Below, piece after piece: positions 56,901-63,892 of a DNA stretch of 64,000 bases. The notes under the pieces are model-generated. The model did no database searches. It saw only the letters and a list, made by a program, of their open reading frames with translations, and had not been told where the DNA came from. This DNA comes from Planctomicrobium piriforme (lineage in GTDB: Bacteria > Planctomycetota > Planctomycetia > Planctomycetales > Planctomycetaceae): contig NZ_FOQD01000011.1 of assembly GCF_900113665.1 (NCBI RefSeq), forward strand, positions 185,654-249,653, read 5' to 3'. Position 1 is the first letter of the stretch; each line of letters begins with the position of its first letter. A program made the translations under genes and the position numbers.

Positions 56901-57043
56901 TTGTTCTGGCAAATGATGCAGCTTACTCGCTAATCCTAAGCGAGTTGCCTCCAGTTTCGAGACTCCGGTCAGTCTCCAGAAGTCGAGTTGGCCAATCGCC
57001 CTCCAGCCGTGTCTGGCATTCTAGCTTGAACGAGAGTCAGTGA
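50945..57043 (+). CDS. PD-(D/E)xK nuclease - STAND ATPase - helical repeat protein (Avs-like)
   Basis: 2,032 residues with GGAGAG before the ATG. Residues 1-200 look like a PD-(D/E)xK nuclease of the Cap4/Mrr type: ADDF (D53/D54), then DAYQVKW with Q67-x-K69. A linker is followed by a STAND NTPase at about 270-560: Walker A GSPGAGKS at 292-299, Walker B IILVDGLDHID (D389, D392), and a GHPLSLAML motif. About 1,400 residues of alpha-helical, TPR-like repeats follow. The last ~130 residues form a different domain (DGWLVLANDAAYSLILSELPP). Order and size match Avs (antiviral STAND) proteins, in which the repeats sense a phage protein and the ATPase tetramer turns on the nuclease. I cannot assign it to Avs1-4. 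Single-gene cargo of an integrase island supports a defence role. Confidence 0.8.
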   Translation: MGKQRKSPSTGEKAAIGGFFPQFALAAEMALDAAQRGIFDGIRLIDPDAGIADDFQILTPNRLDAYQVKWEGTPSALTFASFKGELAKGLADAWKSLQSLNPQKRIVIHLITNRPFSTNDSVGDKSILKSKGCFYHFAKDVLRELFSRTISISDIEPHWTNAIAELRDEVKLTEAEFDNFTKCLSIDHKDEIQLGQSGLCEAPDWRPNTEAERLYVQLQKVVFDANTRWIDGAICLSLDDIVDAAGLKSCAQLRKKHEFPKSDIPYREISATATRLKDRIESLRGGYLCLVGSPGAGKSTLLSQTFVESRFRVVEYYAFIPGSDSAAGRRGESENFFFDLNRLLRNLGSTPGGPSRRGQDSERETFSDHLQWLGRDYSNSGLKTIILVDGLDHIDREQHPSRSFLKDLPAIAAIPDGVFFVLGTQPVLLPDLRPEVNDAINVPERRIQMDRLGLKQSIEIADNLFPDDPDSLHLADCLQAKSEGHPLSLAMLVRKARGFINAKTTLEMLENEETIGDDVISYYKRIWRSEVENSPGARELLGLVCRCRNGFQWTFATPLVGISRDDRFRLKKTLNHLFREDGTGHCYFFHNSFRLYLLDATSLGIDGKHDKEESRSYYRKLAHWAETVESVDKWDEFYYHCRAGDDQLAIASLGSTWVRRQLETFRSPATIREDLQQLSKVSLHRRDLILFARSLIEWSELSLVEYSYSDHYSEALDILLSLAESETGDKRKDYLQSIRQLVYESTELRIGGETALSAAKQLKLMGESAMASHIFELAEPIRQLHQVSTNSHNGDQSLLTTWAEVAPFFRSPQQIVDMITTAPLSREEFPHDRDVYNPEDLRDELFAHLCFGLIEIGDNTSLAPLADALKERSIVRWLRVQQKQLVNSQEKQQTAQKIIDAFLERPDEEFHPTLLLLLAELSIKYLDQRDLAHRFWSACATSQVNHHDSYDRDLPRHANEYFRRFRIRTVLGESPEVSSDIPLTHNDARRPDVFLARATAKMGILHGLQWRDGSVPHALFRNEMRAALRMFEQARNEGNKDYGSSWSLMADKRASFVELTIEAFGSGDLLSAITSVLSDSWLEAHTFWRYHERLSLLRCLFEAGVERSWCLGHVNAINQNSLDDSSGPNERATWRLDFATTYALLGETELARRYIFESIESQGSIGYRKDYQLETWCRWLSLANNGDETRQACRLRLMINASCAQGDSESWAGDVGELALAEAAKVNPQGAFCLATEFAERRVVSFSRGITAILKAILESSPELATLIAAVQRRLLLLLDEPDDDLLVNVLTALQSQATEEAQRLDQAILVDALPESRNKWQRALNKSCGNVPYTDLLQCHNAADKNEDSEERPETYIYLGSNNKLSIDEAIPRVNEPQDMSVLLSEATGDYIRLTPLIVHLCSLWPAIHIVQLAERIKKSDSTGSDLMICAERLNALQRANEAATIAEYVLLEKGTGYEDEWFRSGPLARAFSLFANHRGHERAREVVLSAIEKRLVDRAYVSGGILLFDSVFPVIGTKEEIITIANDVEEYMSHVSRYSSFPHQWEALPASDSKHAVLRFLLELTNHPAHLLNIAGKQILTEFLLSPLSEAGDVTLLTAIAGGHFRTRRGLIVCLAAVAERGLEKVRLATDWLHACCQCLDFQVRVEAERLLHALGEELPQQPSEDHTIIMRYHAEPLELPQPFHEEPVSQTGYLPDTFDANVVLRLFEHEVSAISNLSKIPAKRIVRRAYDLMRQFEKDEPWGMAAEKLFRSRMDASRIRLAFQRLRTRAAEQAIAYVLAELADSSIETKRRLVDHIRAFEFFDPRLLLLTPQERPPEIQIPSITHSRDEADQWVDEVKGTSDNNFADRVLGQRVIAELTSVRFARPSVEEVRRSNIWITREIKVDRADQVIPPGTGERTEGYTSFMTSLACLAFQHFPPHFATPHGDWLAWNAAASDRIGLTTNASGVMAWARDECEISVIRWTDGNEHAGPEEEYIADGWLVLANDAAYSLILSELPPVSRLRSVSRSRVGQSPSSRVWHSSLNESQ

Positions 57044-57078
57044 TTCACCCTAGGTGCATGAATGGGGAGAAACGGTGA

Positions 57079-57759
57079 TCAATGGGAGGTGACTCTCCAC
57101 ACGGCCGTCGCCGTCCACTGCTTGCCGGCTGACGTGAAATGCCCGTCACTGTTCAGTCGGCCTGCAATGGCCTGGTAGCTTGCCCCCTGTTCCCGCATTT
57201 CCTGAATTGTCGGTATCAGGAAGGAGTAGGCGTCGGTTGCCGCTTTCGTCCGGGCGATGGCTGCGGCTTTAGTAGCTTCCTGCCAGCCCCGACGATCTTC
57301 CCGGCCTGCCCAATGGCCGTCGCGAGCGGAGCCGAGTTTCACGCCACGGGCTTTTGCGGCTGCCAGTGCTGCCTTTGTGCGGTCGCTGATTCGCTGTGCT
57401 TCGTCTTCTGCAACGGCAGCGAGAATGTGAACCGTGAGGCGATTGGCATTGGGGTTGTCGCAGGCGACAAAATCGACGCCAGATTCCATCAACGAAGACA
57501 GGAACGCGACATTGCGAGAAAGACGATCCAGCTTGGCAACAACCAGCGTTGCCTTCGCCAACTTCGCGTGACCGATTGCCTTCAAAAGTTCGATTCGGTC
57601 GCTCTTTTTTCCTGACTCGACTTCGGTATAATCGCGCAGAATTGTTGCCCCCTGTCGCTCGGCAAACTCACGGACTGCGGACCTTTGACCATCAAGCCCA
57701 AGCCCCGATTGTCCCTGCTGCTTGGTGCTGACTCGGTAGTATGCGATGATGTTTGGCAT
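57079..57759 (-). CDS. Serine recombinase (resolvase/invertase family)
   Basis: 226 residues. The catalytic domain starts AYYRVSTKQQGQSGLGLDGQR, with the nucleophile Ser in YRVST (S11). The conserved AKLDRLSRNVAFLSSLMESGVDF and AEDEAQRISDRTKAAL follow. The C-terminal part (IQEMREQGASYQAIAGRLNSDG) is a helix-turn-helix. It is a small resolvase, not a large phage integrase. It is oriented against the defence gene and could invert or resolve DNA in or around the island; its sites are not apparent. Confidence 0.92.
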   Translation of the reverse strand: MPNIIAYYRVSTKQQGQSGLGLDGQRSAVREFAERQGATILRDYTEVESGKKSDRIELLKAIGHAKLAKATLVVAKLDRLSRNVAFLSSLMESGVDFVACDNPNANRLTVHILAAVAEDEAQRISDRTKAALAAAKARGVKLGSARDGHWAGREDRRGWQEATKAAAIARTKAATDAYSFLIPTIQEMREQGASYQAIAGRLNSDGHFTSAGKQWTATAVWRVTSH

Positions 57760-58280
57760 TTGATATTGTCGGCTGATTTTGAAAAATCAATTGTTCGATT
57801 GTGATTTGATATCGACGATTTGATTGCTAAGTGTCGAGCGGTTTCGATGCGGTTCAACAAAACTATACTCCACCATTGACGTCCGTCGAAGGTGATGTAA
57901 TGCATGGCAAGAGATTCTCATTCTTGCCGTAACAGTTGGAGTGGATGCACCTACTTGCTTAGATGTCGCAGCTCCGAACGAGAACGTCAAAAAAACTTTG
58001 CCTTTTCGTTTGAGTTTTGTATGCACGCTCTTATGATACGCTGCTACAGCCCTCAACGATTGTGTCGCACGCATTGCTTATTCGCGTGGCTCCGTTGCGG
58101 TGAAGTTCTTCAATATTCGGCAATCTGTCAGATGTAATTTGTCATCGTCCCCGGTCCGCGTTCCGGTCGTGGGGGTGGTGGGGTCAAATTGGCTTGGACA
58201 GGTTGCATCGCCACCAACTCTTGTCGCCAACTCCACCGACAAAGAATCCCGATTTCTGCGGCGGATTTGGAGCCAACACC
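57760..58280. other. Intergenic region in the island
   Basis: Between the divergent recombinase and SAP-like genes. It is a likely place for promoters and recombinase sites. I see no clear gene; short open frames lack recognisable features. Confidence 0.35.
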
Positions 58281-58646
58281 ATGATTCAAAAAGAACTATT
58301 ACCCTGCCTCAAAGGGACAGCGAGCCGCCGGTACCGAGATGCAAGATCAGTGAATGGAATTGTGAATCCTGCATTGGGCAATACAGAGTTTGCAGAGTGG
58401 TATGAGGGAGCATCTGTCGACGAAGCTCAAAAAGCCAAGGATTGCATTGAAATCCCTGACCCGAAGCGGTTGCGTCAACTTATTCAAAAGCCGGCACCGC
58501 GAAATCTGAGAAGTTTGACAGTACGGGAGTTGCGAAGTCATTGCAGAGAACTGGGCATTCGCGTCCCCAGGGATGCAAACAAAATGTGGTGCTGGTCTAA
58601 ATTGGAGAAACGGGGATATGACTTGGACGAAATCATGGCGAACTGA
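58281..58646 (+). CDS. Small SAP-like protein, unknown
   Basis: 121 residues from the ATG at 58281 (GGAG 9 bases upstream); the frame opens at 58194. The C-terminal part LRSLTVRELRSHCRELGIRVPRDANK, followed by KLEKRGYDLDE, fits a SAP-type helix-extension-helix that binds DNA. The N-terminal part (SRRYRDARSVNGIVNPALGNTEFAEWYEG) is not recognised. It may be an accessory DNA-binding factor of the island. Confidence 0.5.
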   Translation: MIQKELLPCLKGTASRRYRDARSVNGIVNPALGNTEFAEWYEGASVDEAQKAKDCIEIPDPKRLRQLIQKPAPRNLRSLTVRELRSHCRELGIRVPRDANKMWCWSKLEKRGYDLDEIMAN

Positions 58647-59250
58647 ACTTGGATGGCCGTAATTGGGCGCACGGAGATCCTGCATGCGACGTACTCCGTA
58701 ACGTCGCCAAGTGCCGCTGGACTCGTCGGTAGAAAGGCATGGGCCTTTCTACCGAAGAACGGCCGGCACACTTCTGGCGAAATGCCAGGGCCTCCTGTGG
58801 TGGTCGGCCATTGTCAGCCTCCCCGTCAGCCAGTGGGATTTCCTGGTGGATTACATTAATATCTCGTTAATTTCCATAAGCCAAGGCGACGAGACAAGTT
58901 ACAAGAACCTATTACATACTTTCTGCCAGTTCGGTCTAGAGTATTTTCAGAGTTAGAAAAGGAAAACTATATAGAGAGAAGGGGGCGAGCTGTTTGTAAG
59001 TACTTTCCACATCCATTTAGTGAATAAGCACTTACGGAAAGTGCCAAAATGGCATTGTATTTGGAGGTTTAGCTCATTTCATTTGGAAAGAATCATGTGC
59101 GCCAAATGCGATTACAGCATGATAAATGTCAGCGAGCGAAGTGAGGAAACTGTGATCAATCTGCAATCCGGTGATTTTGGAATCGATGATTGTGAATTAC
59201 CCAATATTTGGATTTTCAGTTGCACGTTTCGACCACCGGAGCTTCATTTC
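58647..59250. other. Intergenic region in the island with hairpins
   Basis: No convincing gene. It holds the perfect hairpin at 58727-58754 and, at about 58994-59045, two related motifs (AAGTACTTTCC and CACTTACGGAAAGTG) that may be binding sites for the neighbouring HTH protein. Confidence 0.4.
58727..58754. other. Perfect 12-bp hairpin
   Basis: CGGTAGAAAGGC pairs with GCCTTTCTACCG around a 4-base loop (ATGG). There is no T-run after it. It may be a terminator of weak type, an RNA structure, or a recombination or regulator site. Confidence 0.6.
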
Positions 59251-59466
59251 ATGCCAACAAAAGAACAGGACATCGCAGACAATCGTCACTCAATGTTTAC
59301 GGCAAAACAAGTCGCCGACATCCTGAACGTTTCGACCAGAACCGTCCATCGCCTCCGAAGCAGCCGCGAACTACCTTCGCCGGTTGAATTCGGTGGAAAC
59401 GTCCGCTGGCGACGATCTGTGATCGAGTCATGGATTTCGGACGGATGCCCGTCTGATCAGATTTGA
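59251..59466 (+). CDS. Helix-turn-helix protein, excisionase-like
   Basis: 71 residues from the ATG at 59251 (GGAG upstream); the frame is open from 59020 but the upstream part is not coding-like. The sequence MFTAKQVADILNVSTRTVHRLRSSRELPSPVEFGGNVRWRRSVIESWI is a textbook MerR/excisionase-type HTH (helix-turn-helix family 17). Directly upstream of the integrase, separated by a terminator, it is the likely directionality factor. Confidence 0.85.
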   Translation: MPTKEQDIADNRHSMFTAKQVADILNVSTRTVHRLRSSRELPSPVEFGGNVRWRRSVIESWISDGCPSDQI

Positions 59467-59502
59467 ACTCACTTCAATTGGTAATCCGTTAATCGAGCCG
59501 CG

Positions 59503-59534
59503 AAACCCGGTCACGCCGGCCGGGTTTCCTTTTT
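59503..59534 (+). terminator. Rho-independent terminator between the HTH gene and int
   Basis: AAACCCGG pairs with CCGGGTTT around about nine bases, then CCTTTTT. It separates the excisionase-like gene from the integrase, so the two need separate promoters or anti-termination. Confidence 0.8.
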
Positions 59535-60793
59535 GAAGCCAGATGCGAGAATCACAATGCCGAGCGTTTACAAGCGGAGTCGAGACAAGGGAAGACGGGG
59601 AGCCAGTTGGTTCTATGATTATGTTGACCACACAGGGAAGCGGATCACGCGGAAGGGATTCACGGATCGTCAGGCGACAATCCAACTGGCTGCGAAGCTG
59701 GAGCAGGACGCCCGCAAGCGAAGGGACGGTTTGATTGACCCCGTTTCCGAGCAACTGGCCGACCATCGGAAATCGAAGATCGACGAGCATCTGACTGCGT
59801 TTACCAACTTCCTGCAATCGGGAAGCAACACCGCGAAACACGTCAGCATGGTGACGGCTCGCATTCAAGCCATCATCGACGGCTGCGAAGCCAAGACCAT
59901 TGCGGACATCACGCCGGAAAAAGTGGAGGCGTGGCTAGTTGATTTCCGGAAAGAGACGGACATCGGACCGCGGACCTCGAACCACTACTTGCAGGCTCTC
60001 AACTCGTTTGCCAACTGGATGGTCGAACGGAAACGGATGGCATCGAATCCGTTTGCCGGCTTGAAGTCCATGAGTGAGGACATGGATATCCGCCACAAGC
60101 GACGGGCACTCTCACCAGAAGAGTTCGCAAAGCTGGTGGAGTCTGCCCGGCGGAGCGAGAAATCGATTCAGAAGTACGATGGGGATACACGGGCGAGAAT
60201 CTACATCCTCTCATACATGACTGGACTTCGCCGGAGTGAAATCGGCAGCCTGACCCCTCACAGCTTCAATCTGCAAGCCGATCCGCCCACAGTGACGGTC
60301 GAGGCAGCCTGTTCCAAACATCGCAAGCAAGACACTCTGCCCTTGCATTCCGAACTCGTGGTGATGCTGAAGGAATGGTTGAAGGGACTGCCAACTGATC
60401 AGATCCTTTTCCCCAAACTGTCGAAACGCCGAACCTGGCTGATGGTCAAAAAGGATCTGGAGCGAGTCGGCATCCCCTACGAAACTGCCGAAGGGATTGC
60501 CGACTTCCACGCTGCGGGCCGACATTCTCACATCACGCAACTTTTGAGGAATGGAGCGACACTGCCCGAAGCCATGAAGCTGGCCCGACATTCCACAGTC
60601 AGCATGACCATGAACTACACGCACATTGGCTTGGAAGATCAGGCGAAAGCACTGGCAAATCTGCCTTGGCAGCGTTCTGACAGTGATCTGCCAGTGCGCG
60701 AGGATCATTCCGAGTCTTTTCATGTCCTCGATTCGCGGTCCGCAGTCCGGACGAAAACCAACGAAAGTCCTGGCTGGAACAGCGGTTCTGGCA

Positions 60794-60832
60794 ACAAAAA
60801 TAGCCGCTTGTCACAAATTGACAAAACGGCCA
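60794..60832 (-). terminator. Island-supplied terminator for ssrA
   Basis: On the minus strand just after ssrA, GCCGTTTTGTCA and TGACAAGCGGC form a hairpin followed by TATTTTTG. It lies inside the integrase coding sequence. It would replace the original ssrA terminator, which the island has moved to 50622-50663. Confidence 0.6.
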
Positions 60833-60838
60833 TTTTTA

Positions 60839-61199
<361 letters not shown>

Positions 61200-61253
61200 G
61201 AATCGCAGCTTCCCAATCGTATGCGGCACTGGCGGTTCGGTCAATGGGGACGG

Positions 61254-61290
61254 GAGAGTCCAGTGTCCAGAGACGAGAGTCCAGAGCCAG
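61254..61290. repeat. Family 1 repeat arm upstream of ssrA
   Basis: GAGTCCAGTGTCCAGAG and GAGAGTCCAGAGCCAG units, the same as the arms in ileS. No matching right arm is seen. It lies 55 bases upstream of the ssrA 5' end, that is in its promoter region. Confidence 0.75.
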
Positions 61291-61396
61291 AGGGTGAGGA
61301 GACAGGAACGGCCCTGAACAATTTGTGCAGTTGTTGTGTCGAGAGTGGGGTGTCATTCTGCGGTCTGTTTTGTGGAAATACTGCGGGAGAGTGCTG

Positions 61397-62194
61397 ATGG
61401 CGCGCGTCAGATGCTGGCAGGTGGATGCCTTTACCGACCGTCCGTTTTCGGGGAATCCGGCCGCGGTCTGCTGGCTTGATGAACCGGTTCCGGACGACTG
61501 GATGCAGGCGGTCGCCGCCGAAATGAATCTCTCCGAAACGGCTTTCGTCCGACCCAAGGGCGACCAGCTTGGTTTACGCTGGTTCACTCCCACCGTTGAA
61601 GTGGACCTTTGCGGGCATGCGACCTTGGCGACCGCGCACGCCCTCTGGTCGAACAATCTGGTCAGCCAAGAACGGCCGCTGGAATTTCAGACCCGCAGCG
61701 GAGTGCTCACCTGTAAACGAGATGGAGAGTTGATCGAACTCGACTTCCCTGCTCTCCCGTCGACAGGAGCCATAGCCGACACGACGATTTTGTCTGCGTT
61801 GGGACTGAAACAATGTGCGCACTTTGGACGGACTCGATTCGATTCCCTCGTCGTGGTCGATTCGCCAGACATCGTGCGTTCGCTCTCTCCTGATTTTGCC
61901 CGGCTGCGAGCAGTGAACACGCGGGGAGTCATTGTCACGGCACTCTCCGATGACCCAAAGTTCGACTTCATTTCCCGGTTCTTCGCCCCGGCTGTCGGTG
62001 TGGACGAAGATCCGGTGTGCGGATCGGCCCACTGCTGCCTGGCTCCTTACTGGGGCGGCGTGCTCGGCAAGTCGTCGCTGATGGCCTATCAGGCGTCTGC
62101 CCGGGGAGGCGGGTTGCGATTGAAAGTCGCCGGAGATCGGGTCAAACTTGGCGGTCAGGCAGTCACCGTCTGGCAAGGCGAACTGCTTTGCTGA
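61397..62194 (+). CDS. PhzF family isomerase-like protein
   Basis: 265 residues from the ATG at 61397 with GGAGAG upstream; the frame is open from 61325. The PhzF hallmarks are present: the N-terminal VDAFTDRPFSGNPAAVCWL, EMNLSETAFV (with the catalytic Glu in SETAF), RWFTPTVEVDLCGHATLATAHAL, and the C-terminal repeat of the fold with FFAPAVGVDEDPVCGSAHCCLAPYW. The enzyme folds as two related barrels and isomerises small acids; the exact substrate in this family varies and is unknown here. The next gene starts 33 bases downstream. Confidence 0.93.
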   Translation: MARVRCWQVDAFTDRPFSGNPAAVCWLDEPVPDDWMQAVAAEMNLSETAFVRPKGDQLGLRWFTPTVEVDLCGHATLATAHALWSNNLVSQERPLEFQTRSGVLTCKRDGELIELDFPALPSTGAIADTTILSALGLKQCAHFGRTRFDSLVVVDSPDIVRSLSPDFARLRAVNTRGVIVTALSDDPKFDFISRFFAPAVGVDEDPVCGSAHCCLAPYWGGVLGKSSLMAYQASARGGGLRLKVAGDRVKLGGQAVTVWQGELLC

Positions 62195-62226
62195 AACGTA
62201 TCTTTTCTTCGATCGAGAGCTGAACC

Positions 62227-62817
62227 CTGTCTGCCGACAACTCCCCACCTCCCGACAACCGTTCTCGCTGCCCCTGGGCCAAAGGGGAGCAGTATGTCCT
62301 GTATCACGACCAGGAATGGGGCGTGCCGGTGCATGATGACCGGCTGTTGTTTGAATATCTGATTCTCGAAGGTGCGCAGGCAGGCCTGAGCTGGGAAACA
62401 GTCCTCAAGAAACGTGAGAACTACCGGGCAGCGTTTGACAACTTCGAACCCGCCGTCGTCGCGAAATACAAGGCCAGGAAACAGGCGGCCCTGCTGCTGA
62501 ACCCGGGAATCATTCGCAATCGCCTGAAGATCGCCAGTGCCGTGAAGAATGCTCAGGCGTTTCTGGACGTTCAAGCGGAATTCGGCACGTTCGACGCCTA
62601 CATCTGGAAGTTTGTGAACGGCAAGCCGCTGCAGAACAAAATTCGCGAGCCGGGCGACGTGCTGGCCAAGACCGCCGAATCCGACGCGATGAGCAAAGAC
62701 CTCAAACGCCGCGGCTTCAACTTCGTCGGCAGCACTATCTGCTACGCCTTCATGCAGGCAGTTGGCATGGTCAATGACCACTTCGTGAGCTGCTTCCGGC
62801 ACCTCGAATTGAAGTGA
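62227..62817 (+). CDS. tag: DNA-3-methyladenine glycosylase I
   Basis: 196 residues if translation starts at the CTG at 62227. The family N-terminus RCPWAKGEQYVLYHDQEWGVPVHDD is in frame there, there is no ATG or GTG before GVPVH, and a stop lies just upstream at 62221. The body has LFEYLILEGAQAGLSWETVLKKRENYRAAF (with the catalytic Glu region), and the C-terminus NDHFVSCFRH. The zinc ligands Cys (RCPW), His (LYHDQEW), His and Cys (NDHFVSC) are all present. It removes 3-methyladenine from DNA in base excision repair. Confidence 0.9.
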   Translation: MSADNSPPPDNRSRCPWAKGEQYVLYHDQEWGVPVHDDRLLFEYLILEGAQAGLSWETVLKKRENYRAAFDNFEPAVVAKYKARKQAALLLNPGIIRNRLKIASAVKNAQAFLDVQAEFGTFDAYIWKFVNGKPLQNKIREPGDVLAKTAESDAMSKDLKRRGFNFVGSTICYAFMQAVGMVNDHFVSCFRHLELK

Positions 62818-62832
62818 CGGAAGGACTTCAAA

Positions 62833-62975
62833 TTTAGCCACAGATGAACACAGATTCACACAGATAAGAGTTAAATGCATCGATCAGAATCGGGGCTGAG
62901 CCTCGCTCATCTCAGCCGTTAAAGCTCCGCATCAGAATCCGAAATCTGTGTTCATCTGTGTTCATCTGTGGCTGG
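62833..62975. repeat. Inverted repeat of CACAGATGAA units (family 7)
   Basis: Left arm 62833-62868 and right arm 62941-62975 are close reverse complements. Both are built from CACAGATGAA units with a 10-base period and begin or end with AGCCACAGATGAACACAG. The spacer is 72 bases. The right arm codes for the last residues (ATDEHR) of the membrane protein at 62952-63614. Confidence 0.85.
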
Positions 62976-63614
62976 CTTCTCTTTCTTGCCACAGACTCCA
63001 ATCAGTACCGCTGCGATCACAGACCCGAGCAGGTTGAAGACCAGATCCCACCCGGTGTTTTCATAGCCGCCGACGTTGGTGTTCGGCATGAGTCGGGTTG
63101 CGAGGAATTCGACCACTTCATTGAGCGCCCCGAAACCCATGCCACCGGCGACGCAGAGGATCAACAGGCCAAATGAGGGCGTAACGGCGACGCCCCGGTT
63201 TTCGAAAGCTCGACGCAGGGCCTGCCAGCAGATCCAGGTCGTCAGCCCGAACCCGCTGGCGTGGACCAGTTGATCGTACTTCAGCCAGCCGGGGATGATC
63301 CACCAGTTGTAGAGGACATGCGGCTCGCCAGGATTGACCGGCCAGCTCTCAGGGATCGCGACAAGCCCTCCGCACATGTGAGCAAAGCCCCATAGCGACA
63401 GCCCCCACAACGCTGCCGGATGCAGCCGTGCCTGACGATGGAGAACCAGGACGCAGGCACCCATCGCCACGAGAACCGCGGCGTACATGATGAACTCGTT
63501 GTTGCCTCCGTTCCACGAGAAAAAGAGCGCTGGCGCCACATACGCAGCCGTGACGAGAATCACCGCCGTCTCAAGACGCGTGAACGACAACCACGAGGGA
63601 ATTTTGGATGACAT
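62952..63614 (-). CDS. Membrane protein, DUF2238/YjdF-like
   Basis: 220 residues from the ATG at 63614; the longer frame to 63746 is excluded because it is repeat DNA. About six hydrophobic segments: VILVTAAYVAPALFFSW, FIMYAAVLVAMGACVLVL, LWGLSLWGFAHMCGGLV, ASGFGLTTWICWQAL, GLLILCVAGGMGFGALNEVVEFL and WDLVFNLLGSVIAAVLIG. The conserved HMCGG, LKYDQLVHASGF, ALNEVVEF and NTGWDLVFNLLG are typical of this family. Function unknown. Its C-terminus runs into the family 7 repeat. Confidence 0.8.
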   Translation of the reverse strand: MSSKIPSWLSFTRLETAVILVTAAYVAPALFFSWNGGNNEFIMYAAVLVAMGACVLVLHRQARLHPAALWGLSLWGFAHMCGGLVAIPESWPVNPGEPHVLYNWWIIPGWLKYDQLVHASGFGLTTWICWQALRRAFENRGVAVTPSFGLLILCVAGGMGFGALNEVVEFLATRLMPNTNVGGYENTGWDLVFNLLGSVIAAVLIGVCGKKEKPATDEHR

Positions 63615-63645
63615 GAATGTGCGCCACTTAGAGATGGAGGGAGGC

Positions 63646-63699
63646 AACCACGGTAGGCACGACACAAAGGGGACAGGGGTGAGGGGACAGAGGTCAGGG
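63646..63699. repeat. GGGGACAG-type periodic repeat (family 8)
   Basis: A Lys/Glu-neutral purine-rich block: ACCACGGTAGGCACGACAC, then GGGGACAGGGGTGAGGGG and ACAGAGGTCAGGG. The 61284-61312 block (GGTGAGGAGACAGGAAC) is a possible relative. It lies upstream of the start of the membrane protein gene. Confidence 0.5.
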
Positions 63700-63740
63700 A
63701 AATTCAAGAAATGAATTGTGCTGATACCTGTTCGCCTCAG

Positions 63741-63892
63741 AACCACGAATGACTCAGATCACACGAATGAGCGAGATTTCCCTTGGGATATCACTCGAAA
63801 ACTCGCCCCTTGACCTCCATTTTTCAAATCGCATTCTCAACCCCGCAACGACTGGACAAATTCATTCGTGCGATTCGCCAGATTCGTGGTTC
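63741..63892. repeat. Inverted repeat of ACGAATGA/CGAATC units (family 9)
   Basis: Left arm 63741-63773 (AACCACGAATGACTCAGA, then CACACGAATGAGCG) and right arm 63858-63892 (ATTCATTCGTGCGATTCG, then CAGATTCGTGGTTCC) are near reverse complements about 84 bases apart. Confidence 0.8.
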
